A stretch of DNA of 39,897 bases from an uncultured Rhodospirillales bacterium (GTDB lineage: Bacteria; Pseudomonadota; Alphaproteobacteria; Acetobacterales; Acetobacteraceae), in NCBI GenBank assembly GCA_903845065.1, contig CAIMWH010000238.1, positions 1 through 39,897 on the forward strand, given 5' to 3'. A program made the position numbers and the translations under genes. Positions 21,186-29,791 of this stretch are shown here, in pieces. Position 1 is the stretch's first letter; every line of letters starts with the position of its first letter. The notes beneath the pieces were generated by a model. The model was not told the DNA's origin. It made no database searches and saw nothing but the letters and a program-made list of their open reading frames with translations.

Positions 21186-21470
21186 AGCTTCGATGAGGAT
21201 GATGACGAGCTTGGCTGGCAGATCGCAGGCCTGACGTTTGAAGCCAACCCGGCGCGTGACCTGCCGCTGGTCTGGCTGGAGATCGTGGCGCTGTGGCGCA
21301 CCTGCCGCCCGCAGCCCGGCATCATCCGCGGCATGGCGGCCGGCTACGTCCCCGCCGCCCCGGTGATGCCCGAGGCCGGCGGCGCGCTCGATCAAGGCGC
21401 CTGGCTGCACCACGCGATGGATGTGCTCGACACCGCCGAAACCCACCGCAGGAATGACCGGCTCAAGTAA
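21150..21470 (+). CDS. Frameshift extension of tail assembly chaperone (gpGT-like)
   Basis: This is the -1 frame entered from the A_AAA_AAC site. It is open from 21150 to the TAA at 21468-21470 and adds 106 residues (LTIAWALSSNPGSFDEDDDE ...; DLPLVWLEIVALWRTCRP; HAMDVLDTAETHRRNDRLK), giving a 293-residue fusion with the upstream protein. The extension would bind the tape measure, as gpT does in lambda. There is no good independent start near 21150; a GTG at 21285 is in frame but lacks a ribosome-binding site. It overlaps the next gene by 1 nt. Confidence 0.85.
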   Translation, partial: LTIAWALSSNPGSFDEDDDELGWQIAGLTFEANPARDLPLVWLEIVALWRTCRPQPGIIRGMAAGYVPAAPVMPEAGGALDQGAWLHHAMDVLDTAETHRRNDRLK

Positions 21471-22168
21471 TGGGCGCCATCACACAAATATCGGGCGGCA
21501 AGTTCGCCGATTGGATGGATGGCAACCGGGATGCCCTCGCCCGTGCCGTCACCTTCGCCGTCGATGCGGCGGCGAAGGGGGCGCAGGGTGATTTCCGCCA
21601 GGACCTCGGCCGCACCAACTACAAGCAGATGCTGGGCAACCTGATCGGCGAAGGCGTGTTCCCGCGCGGCGGCAAGGCGAGCGTCGCCGCGGCCGCGATG
21701 GTGTCTTCTCGCGGCGAGCTTGCGGACAAGGTGCTCGGCAACCTCGTCGACGGCCGCGCCATCATGGCCAAGCGCGGCAAGTTCATGGCGATCCCGACCG
21801 GCTACAACCGCCCCTCCGGCCGGCGCGGCGGAGCCTATCTGATCTCCCCGGCGCAAATGATCGCCAGCGGGCATGCCTTTGTCACCCGCTCCAAACATAG
21901 CTCCAAGGGGGCTTATGTCTGGTATCTCAAGGTTGAAGGTGTCACGCCCTACCAGGGCAAGCGCGGCATTACCGCCCTCGCCGGCGGCATGCTCAAGGTG
22001 GGCTCCAGCGCCAAGCGCGCCCGCCACCTCATCAAGCGCGGCGCCGTCCCGATGTTCGTGCTGATACCGATGGTGCTGATGCCGAAGATCTTCAACGCCG
22101 ACGGCACCATGGAAAAATGGGTCAATGCGGTGCCCGAATTGATCGAACGCGCGCTGCCGAAGGGCTGA
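21470..22168 (+). CDS. Tail-associated protein (DUF6441-like)
   Basis: A 232-residue protein starting in a TAATG overlap. The sequence (FAVDAAAKGAQGDFRQDL, RGKFMAIPTGYNRPSGRRGGAYLISPAQM, VMLKVGSSAKRARHLIK-like) is basic and has no membrane segment. It resembles tail proteins of alphaproteobacterial phages carried just before the tape measure; the DUF6441 name is from memory and is tentative. It may be a minor tail or tail-completion protein related to the HK97 gp10 group. Confidence 0.55.
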   Translation: MGAITQISGGKFADWMDGNRDALARAVTFAVDAAAKGAQGDFRQDLGRTNYKQMLGNLIGEGVFPRGGKASVAAAAMVSSRGELADKVLGNLVDGRAIMAKRGKFMAIPTGYNRPSGRRGGAYLISPAQMIASGHAFVTRSKHSSKGAYVWYLKVEGVTPYQGKRGITALAGGMLKVGSSAKRARHLIKRGAVPMFVLIPMVLMPKIFNADGTMEKWVNAVPELIERALPKG

Positions 22169-22170
22169 AA

Positions 22171-24963
22171 ATGGCAAAGACCTTCTCGTTCCGCATCAGC
22201 CTGGAGAACTACGACGAGCTGAAGCGCTCGCTGGAGGCGCTCGGCCCGGCCGGCGATGCCGCGCTCCAGAAGATCAACCAGGCGGCGCCGCAACTCCGCG
22301 ACAACCTGCGCCAGGCGCGCGAGGAAGCGGACAAGCACGCCACCGCGATGAAGGCCGTGGGCAAGGCGCACGGCGACGCGGCCAGCGGCATGATGCCGCT
22401 CAACATGCGGATGATGGAACTCGGCCACTCCGCCCGCGCCTCGGCCGATGCCCTCGCTGCCGGCATGTCGCCGACCCGGGTGATGGCCATGGAGGGCGCC
22501 CGCCTGGCCCAGGCGTTCGGGCTGATGGGCGCCATCCTCAACCCCGTCACCCTTGGCATCGTCGCCGCCGGTGGCGCCATGGCGGTGATCGCCGCGCGCA
22601 TGGCCTCGCTCTCGGCCGAGACGCGCGGCTATCAGGTGCTGCTCAACGGCATGGGCATGGCTGCCGGGAATTCGGCCATCCAAATGCAAAGCCTCGCCCG
22701 CAGCATGGAATTGTCCGGCATGGGCCGGGGCGACTCCGAAGCGGCAATCACCGCGATGGTTCGGGCACGGACTCTGCCGACCTCGATGTTCGGCTCGGTG
22801 GCGCAGCTCGGCCTCGATGCATCCGGTGTCACCGGCGAGGCGCCGGTCAAGCAGGTGGAGGCGTTCACCAAGGCGCTCACCGGCGGCTATGCCGGGATTG
22901 TCAAGCTGGACGACGAATTCAACGTGCTGACCGAAGCCGAGCGCCAGTCGATCCGCGTGATGGCGGACCACGGCAATCAGGTCGGCATGATGGAAACCGC
23001 CGTCGGTGCGCTGGAGCGGCGGTTCCATGGGCTGCATGAGCAAGGGCTTTCCGAGACCGACAAAGCGTTCCACGAGATCGCCGTCGCCTATAACGATCTG
23101 GTCGACACCATCGCCAAAAGCCCGATCACCATCACGGTGGCGAAGGGCGCGCTCGATGAGATCAAGGGCATGCTGACGGGCGGTGACAGCACGCTCGCCA
23201 ATATCATGAAATGGGTGCCGGGCGGCAGTCTCGCCAGCGCCGCCATGTCGATCCCCGGGGCGGTCAAATCGGTCACCGGCTCGCTGGAATACCAGGCCTT
23301 GACCGGAGCGCGCGCGAAATGGGAGCCCGCCGGCCCGTGGGAGGCGCAGCCGCCGGCCGATGCGTCATTCGATATCCCCAAACCCTCGCCGGCCGACCAG
23401 GCGCGCGCATCCAGCACCAAGAAGGTCAATGACCAGCTCGCCGACCTGGCCGAAAAGCATACCGTGGACTCGCTGCGCGGGGTCGACAAGGCCGTCGCCG
23501 AGGGGGCGTTGCGGGCGCGCGAGTATGTCCGGTCGCACAGCATCGTCGGCGAAGACAACGTGGCGCGGGTCACCGAGGCCTTCAAAGACGATGCCCGCAA
23601 GGCCTGGGAAGTCAGCCACGTCAACCGCACCGATCGCGTCGGCCTCAACGCGGCCGGGGCGATCGCCGAGGCGGGCGCCTATCTGTCCAGCCCCGCCGCC
23701 GGCGACAGTGCGGCCGCCGCGCGCAAGGGCGGGCTCGATGCGCTGAAAAGCGCCACCGATGCCGCCCGCCAGTCGCAGGACGAACTGAACCTCGCCCAGG
23801 CCGAGGCGCTGATCACCGGCGCCAAGCACGTCAATGAGCTGGAGCGCGAGGCAACGGCGCAGAAGGCGGTGGCCGATGCCGCGCGGCAGGGTGCGGCGGC
23901 GTTGCGCGAGGCGAAGCTGGCGGCCTCGATCGACAAATCAACCGAGGCGCAACGCGCGGTGCTGGCCAACGACAACGCCTCGCCGGAAGCGAAGCGCATC
24001 GCCCAGGCCGAGATCGACCGCACCGGCGGCGCGATGCGGGACCTCGATTTCCAGAAGCTACGCGAAAGCATGAACGCCGACCTCGCCGCCCGCCAACTGG
24101 CGATGGAGAAGGCGCAGGAAAAGCAGGGGCTGATCGGCCTGTCGTCCAGCGATCTCGCCACCCGCTCGGCGCAGCTCGATTTCAAATATCAGCTCAAGGG
24201 CCAGGGGCTCCAGGGCGACCAACTCGACAGCGCCTACAACGAGGGCGCCGACATGGTGGGGCGCGCGGCGCAGGCGGGCCAGGCGGTGACGGAATACGAG
24301 GATCGGCTCAAGCAGGCCAAGGCCAGCGCGGCCGATTTCTCCCGCGTCATCGCCGGCGGGTTCGAGGATGCGATCATGAAGGGCAAGGACTTCAAGTCCG
24401 TGCTGCTGAGCGTGTCGCAGGACCTCGAAAAGATCGCCATGCGCATGCTGGTCACCAAGCCGATGGAAAACATGATGACCGGGATGATGGGTTCCATCAT
24501 GCCGGGCATGTCGGGCGGCGGCGGCTTCGGTGCCGGCGCCGGCCTCCTCGGCTCGCTGTTCCCCAGCCTGTTCGGCGGCGGCGCGGCGCAGGGGCCTAGC
24601 GGCTTCGGCTCGCCGCTCGATGCGGCATCCGGCGGCGGCATGCTCAGCGGCATCGGTTCGTGGTTCTCCGGCCTGTTCGGCGGTTTCGCCACGGGTGGTC
24701 AGATGGACACCGGGCGGGCCTACGCGGTGAACGAGAACTCCACCGCGCCGGGCCTGTTCCTACCGCTGGCGCCGGGCCGCATCGATCCCACGCCGACCAT
24801 GGGCAGCACCACCCAGCAAGGCATGCAGCCCGGCGGCGGCCATACCGTGGTGATCAACATGAATGGTGTGCAGGGCGACCCCGCCACCATCCGCCGCAGC
24901 GCCACCCAGGCCGCGGCCATGGCGCATCGCTCGATCTCGGCCGCGAACCAAAGGGTTGCGTAA
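22171..24963 (+). CDS. Tail tape measure protein
   Basis: A 930-residue protein; I start it at the ATG at 22171, 2 nt after the previous stop. The N-terminus is long helical and coiled-coil (LEALGPAGDAALQKIN, QAREEADKHATAMKA). A hydrophobic segment lies near residues 120-145 (AILNPVTLGIVAAGGAMAVI). A long Ala/Gln/Lys-rich helical middle follows, then a Gly-rich C-terminus (GGFATGGQMDTGRAYAVNENS and VVINMNGVQGDPATIRRS), which is the usual end of lambda-type tape measures. By the rule of about 0.15 nm per residue, the tail should be roughly 140 nm. Confidence 0.93.
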   Translation: MAKTFSFRISLENYDELKRSLEALGPAGDAALQKINQAAPQLRDNLRQAREEADKHATAMKAVGKAHGDAASGMMPLNMRMMELGHSARASADALAAGMSPTRVMAMEGARLAQAFGLMGAILNPVTLGIVAAGGAMAVIAARMASLSAETRGYQVLLNGMGMAAGNSAIQMQSLARSMELSGMGRGDSEAAITAMVRARTLPTSMFGSVAQLGLDASGVTGEAPVKQVEAFTKALTGGYAGIVKLDDEFNVLTEAERQSIRVMADHGNQVGMMETAVGALERRFHGLHEQGLSETDKAFHEIAVAYNDLVDTIAKSPITITVAKGALDEIKGMLTGGDSTLANIMKWVPGGSLASAAMSIPGAVKSVTGSLEYQALTGARAKWEPAGPWEAQPPADASFDIPKPSPADQARASSTKKVNDQLADLAEKHTVDSLRGVDKAVAEGALRAREYVRSHSIVGEDNVARVTEAFKDDARKAWEVSHVNRTDRVGLNAAGAIAEAGAYLSSPAAGDSAAAARKGGLDALKSATDAARQSQDELNLAQAEALITGAKHVNELEREATAQKAVADAARQGAAALREAKLAASIDKSTEAQRAVLANDNASPEAKRIAQAEIDRTGGAMRDLDFQKLRESMNADLAARQLAMEKAQEKQGLIGLSSSDLATRSAQLDFKYQLKGQGLQGDQLDSAYNEGADMVGRAAQAGQAVTEYEDRLKQAKASAADFSRVIAGGFEDAIMKGKDFKSVLLSVSQDLEKIAMRMLVTKPMENMMTGMMGSIMPGMSGGGGFGAGAGLLGSLFPSLFGGGAAQGPSGFGSPLDAASGGGMLSGIGSWFSGLFGGFATGGQMDTGRAYAVNENSTAPGLFLPLAPGRIDPTPTMGSTTQQGMQPGGGHTVVINMNGVQGDPATIRRSATQAAAMAHRSISAANQRVA

Positions 24964-25595
24964 TGCTCGCCATCGATGAAGTCGTGTTCCCCACCCAGGT
25001 CAGCTACGGCAGCCGCGGCGGCCCGGGCTGGAAAACCGAAGTGGTGGAACTCGCCACCGGCTACGAGCGCCGCAACGGCCTGTGGGCCAACCAGCGGGCG
25101 AAATACGACGCCAAGTACGGTGTGCGAAACGCGACCGACCTGTCGAACGTCCGCAGCTTCTTCAATGCCCGGCGCGGCAAGCTGCGCGGCTTCCGCTATC
25201 TGGACTGGCTCGACGGCTCCTCGCGCGGCCCGGTCTCGCTCGGCTGGGGGCCGACGGATCAGGTGATCGGCCACGGCGACGGCGCGACCACCACATTCCA
25301 ACTGGTGCGGACGTACCAGACCACATCCGACCCGGCGCCCTACATCCGGCCGATCCTCAAGCCGATCGCCGTCACCATCGCCCTCAACGGGACCACGTTG
25401 ACCTCGGGCTGGTCCTGCAACCTGACGACGGGGCTGGTGACCATCGCCTCGGCCCCCCTCACCGGCGCCACCATGACGGCCGGGTTCATCTTCCACGTGC
25501 CGGTGCGGTTCGACATCGATGACCTCGATGTCAGCATGTCGCACTTCAACGCCGGCGAAATCCCGTCGATCCCGATGGTGGAACTCAAACTGTGA
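24963..25595 (+). CDS. Distal tail protein, DUF2460 (GTA gp12-like)
   Basis: A 210-residue protein starting in a TAATG overlap. It has the DUF2460/TIGR02217 signature: DEVVFPTQVSYGSRGGPGW, VVELATGYERRNGLWANQR, YDAKYGVRN and FFNARRGKLRGFRYLDWLD. In the Rhodobacter gene transfer agent the homologue forms the distal tail ring at the tube end. It begins the four-gene block that keeps the GTA order. Confidence 0.9.
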   Translation: MLAIDEVVFPTQVSYGSRGGPGWKTEVVELATGYERRNGLWANQRAKYDAKYGVRNATDLSNVRSFFNARRGKLRGFRYLDWLDGSSRGPVSLGWGPTDQVIGHGDGATTTFQLVRTYQTTSDPAPYIRPILKPIAVTIALNGTTLTSGWSCNLTTGLVTIASAPLTGATMTAGFIFHVPVRFDIDDLDVSMSHFNAGEIPSIPMVELKL

Positions 25596-26509
25596 GAACA
25601 CTGCCCAGCGGCATGACGGCGGCGCTGGCGACTGGCATCACCACCTGGTGCCGCTGCCTGTCCATCACCCGCGCCGATAGCACGGTGTTCGCGCTGACGG
25701 ATCACGATGGGGACGTGACCACCTCGGCCTACCCGCCCGGCGGCTCGGCCACCGCCATCACCTATCTGGCGGCGATCGGCGGCGCGGCGAGCGCGATCGA
25801 GACCAATCTCGGCCTCTCCGTCGGCAACCTCACGGTGGATGGCGCGCTTTCGCCCGACGGCATCACCGACGGCGATATCAGCGCCGGCCTGTATGACGAC
25901 GCCACGATCGCGCTCTATCTGGTCGACTGGACCACGCCGACCACCTGGTTCGTCCTGCTGGTGGGCAACGTCGGCCAGTTCCGCCGCGGCCGGGCCCATG
26001 TCACCACCGAGCTGCGCGGCCTCGCCCATCGCCTCAACCAGCCCACTGCGCGGCTCGCCACCCGCACCTGTTTCCACGACCTCGGCGACAGCAAATGCGG
26101 CGTCACGCTGGCGAGCTTCACCGATGCCAGCCAATCCGTCACCGCGCCCGACAGCGCCCGCCCGAGCCTGAAATTCACCGCCACGCTGCCCGATACCACC
26201 GGCATCGCCTACTTTCACGGCGTGGTGAAATGGACCTCCGGCGCCAATGCCGGGCTCGCCGGCGAGGTGAAAAACCAGGTGCTCGCCACCGGCGTCACCA
26301 CCATCACGCTCAACCTGCCGATGCCCAACGACATCGCCGCATCTGACGGGTTCGATATCGTCAAGGGCTGCAACAAAACCGCGCCGGTCTGCGTCGCCAC
26401 CTTCTCCAACCTCGCCAATTTCGGCGGGTTTCCGCGCATGCCGGGGGTGGATGCAGTCTACTTCTACGGTGACCGCAACGACCTCAACAACGGGACCTCC
26501 CTGTTCTGA
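25592..26509 (+). CDS. Tail hub protein, DUF2163 (GTA gp13-like)
   Basis: A 305-residue protein from the GTG at 25592 (GTGA overlap). It matches DUF2163/TIGR02218: TTWCRCLSITRADSTVFALTDHD, NLTVDGAL, a central beta domain (FVLLVGNVGQFRRGRAHVTTELRGLAHRLN) and Cys positions (RTCFHDLGDSKCGV and KGCNKTAPVC). In GTA particles this protein is a hub with a Cys-rich iron-sulfur or metal site in homologues. The four C-terminal-half Cys residues are present here. Confidence 0.9.
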   Translation: MRTLPSGMTAALATGITTWCRCLSITRADSTVFALTDHDGDVTTSAYPPGGSATAITYLAAIGGAASAIETNLGLSVGNLTVDGALSPDGITDGDISAGLYDDATIALYLVDWTTPTTWFVLLVGNVGQFRRGRAHVTTELRGLAHRLNQPTARLATRTCFHDLGDSKCGVTLASFTDASQSVTAPDSARPSLKFTATLPDTTGIAYFHGVVKWTSGANAGLAGEVKNQVLATGVTTITLNLPMPNDIAASDGFDIVKGCNKTAPVCVATFSNLANFGGFPRMPGVDAVYFYGDRNDLNNGTSLF

Positions 26510-26955
26510 TGACCAACCCCGCCGCCATCATCGCCGAGGCCCGCACCTGGATCGGCACGCCGTATCACCATCAGGCGAGCTGCAAGGGCGCCGGCACCGA
26601 TTGCCTCGGCCTGGTGCTCGGCATCTATCGCGCTGTGGTGGGGCCGCTCGGCGAGCCCGTGCCGCCCTATTCGCCGGATTGGGCCGAGGCCAGCGGGCGC
26701 GAAACCCTGGCCGAGGCCGCGCGCCGCCACCTGGCGGAGATCCCGGCGGCCGAGGCGCGGCCGGGTGACGTGCTGCTGTTCCGCTGGAAACCGGACCTCC
26801 CCGCCAAGCATTGCGCCATCCTGGTCGGTGGCGCGGCCGATGCCGGCGGCACCATCGTCCATGCCTATAATGGCGTGAGGGTGTGCGAGGTGCCGCTCGG
26901 GCAGCATTGGGCGAAGCTGATCGCCTACGCCTTCCGCTTTCCGCAGGACGCCTGA
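26509..26955 (+). CDS. NlpC/P60 tail peptidoglycan hydrolase (GTA gp14-like)
   Basis: A 148-residue cysteine peptidase. The catalytic Cys is C32 in GTDCLGLV and the catalytic His H101 in KHCAIL, with the preceding WIGTPYHH segment typical of the TIGR02219 phage NlpC/P60 family. It should cut the peptide stem of peptidoglycan as the tail tip passes the cell wall. It overlaps the DUF2163 gene by 1 nt (TGATG). It is the only clear wall-degrading enzyme in the genome, but by synteny it is a tail part rather than the endolysin. Confidence 0.92.
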   Translation: MTNPAAIIAEARTWIGTPYHHQASCKGAGTDCLGLVLGIYRAVVGPLGEPVPPYSPDWAEASGRETLAEAARRHLAEIPAAEARPGDVLLFRWKPDLPAKHCAILVGGAADAGGTIVHAYNGVRVCEVPLGQHWAKLIAYAFRFPQDA

Positions 26956-26956
26956 G

Positions 26957-28453
26957 ATGGCAGGCCCCGCACTTTCAATCGTCGGCGGAATCATCGGGTC
27001 GTTCTTCGGCCCCGCCGGCACCATGATCGGTTCGACGCTCGGCGCCATGGCCGGCAACGCGATCGACCAGTCGATGGCCGACAAGCCGCGCCAGGCGGCG
27101 CAGATGGACATCACCGGCGTGTCGTCCGTCGAGGGCTCGCCGATCCCGCGCGTGTTCGGCAAGGTGCGCGTCGGTGGCATGCTTGTGTGGGCAACGCGTT
27201 TCAATCGCACCACCGGCAGCTCGCACGCCGGCAAGGGCTCGCCCGCCGGCACCTCCACCACCGATACCTACACGGCGAATTTTGCCGTCGCGATCTGCCT
27301 CGGCCCGATCGACGCGGTGACGCGGGTGTGGTTCGACGGCAAGGAACAGAACCTCGCGACGCTGCCCTGGCGCCTATACGGCGGCAACACCACGCAGACG
27401 GCGGACTCCCTCATCGTCGCCAAGGAGGGCGCGGCCTGGGCGCCGGCATTCCGCGGCATCGCCTACGCGGTGTTCGAGGGTCTCGATCTCACCAACGTCG
27501 GCAACCGCATTCCCCAGGTCTCGTTCGAGGTCTGGTCGGTGGCGGCCGGGGCGGAGACCATGGACAACATCGTCTCCACCCTGTGCAGCGATGCCGGCGT
27601 GGATACCGCGCTGATCGACGTGACTGATATCGCGCCGATCCTGGTGTCCGGCTACATCTACCCGGGCTCGCAGACCGTGCGCGAGGCGATCGCGCCGCTG
27701 GCCGAGTTGTATGGGTTCGACGGCTGCGAGTCCGGCGGCGTTGTCGTGTTCAAGCGGCGCGGCGCCAATCCAGTGGCCACGGTGGCGCTGGCCGACATGG
27801 CGGCCGCGAACGGGCCGGATGCCGATCCGTTCACCATCGAGCGCCAACAGGAAACCGACCTCGATGCCCTGATGGGCGTGTCCTTCGTAAATTCGGACAA
27901 CGACCATTATTGGCAGGAAACCACCTATGTCCGCCGGCTCATCGATGGCGGCAAGCGGGAGCGGCGCCTGCGCCTGGCGCACGCCACCCGACGCCACTCC
28001 GCCCGCGCCGTCACCATCAACGCGCCTTACGACGAGATCACTGCCCGCGCCCAAATGCTCCTCGATGACGAATGGATCGGCCGCGAGCAGCTCACCGCCA
28101 CGCTGGGCCCGGACTGGCTTGGTATCGAGCCGGGCGACCCGATCACCCTCGATGTCAACGGCCTCACGCGCGGGTTTCTGGTGATGCGAACCTCCTATTC
28201 CGGTGCAGTCGAGATCCAGGCGCGGAGCTACGAACCCACGGCCTACGAGATCATCATCGCGCCAGCGCCCACCACCTCCACTCAGCCGTCCTCCGGCACC
28301 ACGCCAACGACCGATCCAACCCCAGTCACCGGGAGCCCGACCGACACCGGCGGCCCTGGCATATTCGACGGCGGTGACGGCGGCGATCCGCCCGGCGGAG
28401 GCCTCGGCCCTGGTGGTATCGGCGGCGACGCAAACGGCGGCATCGAAGTATGA
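26957..28453 (+). CDS. Tail tip/host-specificity protein, N-terminal hub part (GTA gp15/gpJ-like)
   Basis: A 498-residue protein. It starts with a Gly/Ala membrane-active-like segment (SIVGGIIGSFFGPAGTMIGSTLG), then SVEGSPIPRVFGKVRVGGMLVWATRF, which is the hallmark of GTA megatron/gpJ-type hubs, followed by NFAVAICLGPIDAVTRVWFDGKE and YPGSQTVREAIAPLAELYGF. It is much shorter than the usual 1,200-1,300 residues: the TIM-barrel glycosidase domain is absent, and the end is a Thr/Pro/Gly-rich tail (GSPTDTGGPGIFDGGDGGD). The rest of the usual protein seems to be encoded by the next gene. Confidence 0.85.
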   Translation: MAGPALSIVGGIIGSFFGPAGTMIGSTLGAMAGNAIDQSMADKPRQAAQMDITGVSSVEGSPIPRVFGKVRVGGMLVWATRFNRTTGSSHAGKGSPAGTSTTDTYTANFAVAICLGPIDAVTRVWFDGKEQNLATLPWRLYGGNTTQTADSLIVAKEGAAWAPAFRGIAYAVFEGLDLTNVGNRIPQVSFEVWSVAAGAETMDNIVSTLCSDAGVDTALIDVTDIAPILVSGYIYPGSQTVREAIAPLAELYGFDGCESGGVVVFKRRGANPVATVALADMAAANGPDADPFTIERQQETDLDALMGVSFVNSDNDHYWQETTYVRRLIDGGKRERRLRLAHATRRHSARAVTINAPYDEITARAQMLLDDEWIGREQLTATLGPDWLGIEPGDPITLDVNGLTRGFLVMRTSYSGAVEIQARSYEPTAYEIIIAPAPTTSTQPSSGTTPTTDPTPVTGSPTDTGGPGIFDGGDGGDPPGGGLGPGGIGGDANGGIEV

Positions 28454-29304
28454 CCGATCCCCGCACCGTCACGGCCACCATTCTCGATCTACCGCCGATC
28501 GACGGCGACGAACCCAGGCACCGCCCACTGCTCGCCGTCGCGGCAGCGCGGTTCGGCGGCGCGCATGTGTGGCGCAGCGTCGGCGGCGACGGCTACCGGC
28601 TGTGGTGCTCCGTGGGCGCCGCGGCGACGATGGGACACGTCGTCACCGCCCTCGATGTCTCCGTCACCGGAGACTGGCAGGACCAGGCGTTCGAGGTCGC
28701 GCTGGACCATGGCGAGATCTACGCCGCGCCGCGCGCCGCCGTGCTCGCTGGCATCAACCTCGCCGCCATTCGCTCCGACGGCGGGGCGTGGGAGTTGCTG
28801 CGCTTCGCCGGCGCCGAGTTGATCGGCCCGTCGCGCTACCGCCTCTCGGACCTGCAGCGCGGCTGCCACGGCACCGCGCCCATCGCCGCGGCCGCCGGCG
28901 CCGATCTGGTGATCATCGATGACGCCGTGGTGCGCCTGCCCGTCCATCTGCGTGAGATTGGGACCGCCATGGAACTGCGCATCTGCCCGACCGACCGCGC
29001 CTATACCGACGCCACTGCCGCCGCGATCAGCTACACTCCGGACGGCCTGGCGCACCGCTGGCCGGAGTTGCTGGTGCAACCCGTTGCCCTCACGGTCGGG
29101 CAGAACGCCCCGCCCGCCGCCGTGGCCGACGGCCAGGTCCACATTATCGGGGACGCGCCGATCGGCGCCTGGACCGGCCGCGCTGGGCACGTCACCGGCT
29201 TCCTGTTCGGCGCCTGGCGCTTCCAAGCACCGTTCGAGGGCTACTCGGTATGGGACCTCGCATCCCATAGCCGCCGCACGTTTTCCGCCGGGGCGTGGCT
29301 GTAG
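28450..29304 (+). CDS. Tail tip protein, C-terminal hub part with DUF2793
   Basis: A 284-residue protein in an ATGA overlap. The main part (HVWRSVGGDGYRLWCSVG, LSDLQRGCHGTAPIAAAAGADL, FVVL-type strands) resembles the C-terminal half of GTA-type hub proteins. The last 50 residues (GAWTGRAGHVTGFLFGAWRFQAP, then EGYSVWD) are a DUF2793 module, which in related phages and GTA clusters sits at the hub end. Together with the preceding gene it would form a two-chain hub; the separation is by a normal stop/start overlap, not a frameshift. Confidence 0.75.
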   Translation: MTDPRTVTATILDLPPIDGDEPRHRPLLAVAAARFGGAHVWRSVGGDGYRLWCSVGAAATMGHVVTALDVSVTGDWQDQAFEVALDHGEIYAAPRAAVLAGINLAAIRSDGGAWELLRFAGAELIGPSRYRLSDLQRGCHGTAPIAAAAGADLVIIDDAVVRLPVHLREIGTAMELRICPTDRAYTDATAAAISYTPDGLAHRWPELLVQPVALTVGQNAPPAAVADGQVHIIGDAPIGAWTGRAGHVTGFLFGAWRFQAPFEGYSVWDLASHSRRTFSAGAWL

Positions 29305-29341
29305 CCCCGGCTATTCGACCACCCATCATCGAGAGGTTTCC

Positions 29342-29788
29342 ATGATCCGGTTCATCCTGGTCGCGCTGGCGCTCGCCTTGGCAAGCCCTGCTGCGATGGC
29401 GCAATGCGTCTATAGCGCCAACACGCCGACGCGCTCCGATGGCACGTCCGCCCCGCAGGCTTGCGACCCGAATGGGCGGCATATCGTCACCCCCGGATCG
29501 CTCACCTATTCCGGTTCCCCCTCGGCGACCGTCGGCACCTCCTCGGGGACGTTGGTGACGGCGGGGGCCTATACGCGATCTTTGAGCGTGTGCACTCTTC
29601 CGTTATCAACGACGAATGTCTGGCTACGTCCTGATGGTGGGACGGCCGCGCCTGGTGCGGGGCTGCCGGCCTACGCCGGCGGCGGTTGCGTCAGTTTCGG
29701 GTCGACCGCGTTGCCGATGCCCACCGGGGCGATCACAGCTATTACCGACAGCGGCTCGGCACAGACTGTCACGCTGGCGGGGGGCTGA
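29342..29788 (+). CDS. Exported hypothetical protein with Sec signal peptide
   Basis: A 148-residue product from the ATG at 29342, with GAGAGG upstream. It begins with a clear signal peptide (MIRFILVALALALASP, cleavage after AMA). The mature part is Ser/Thr/Gly-rich with four Cys and repeated short strands, and looks like a small beta domain. Its signal peptide resembles that of the next gene (MIRYVLALLAIALVP), so the two may have arisen by duplication of the 5' end. A signal peptide is unusual for a tail protein and suggests function in the host envelope. Confidence 0.7.
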   Translation: MIRFILVALALALASPAAMAQCVYSANTPTRSDGTSAPQACDPNGRHIVTPGSLTYSGSPSATVGTSSGTLVTAGAYTRSLSVCTLPLSTTNVWLRPDGGTAAPGAGLPAYAGGGCVSFGSTALPMPTGAITAITDSGSAQTVTLAGG

Positions 29789-29791
29789 GCC

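Noticed and set aside
21285-21470. Independent gene starting at GTG 21285
   Set aside because: No ribosome-binding site, and the frame is open back to the slippery site at 21144-21150; better explained as a -1 frameshift extension.
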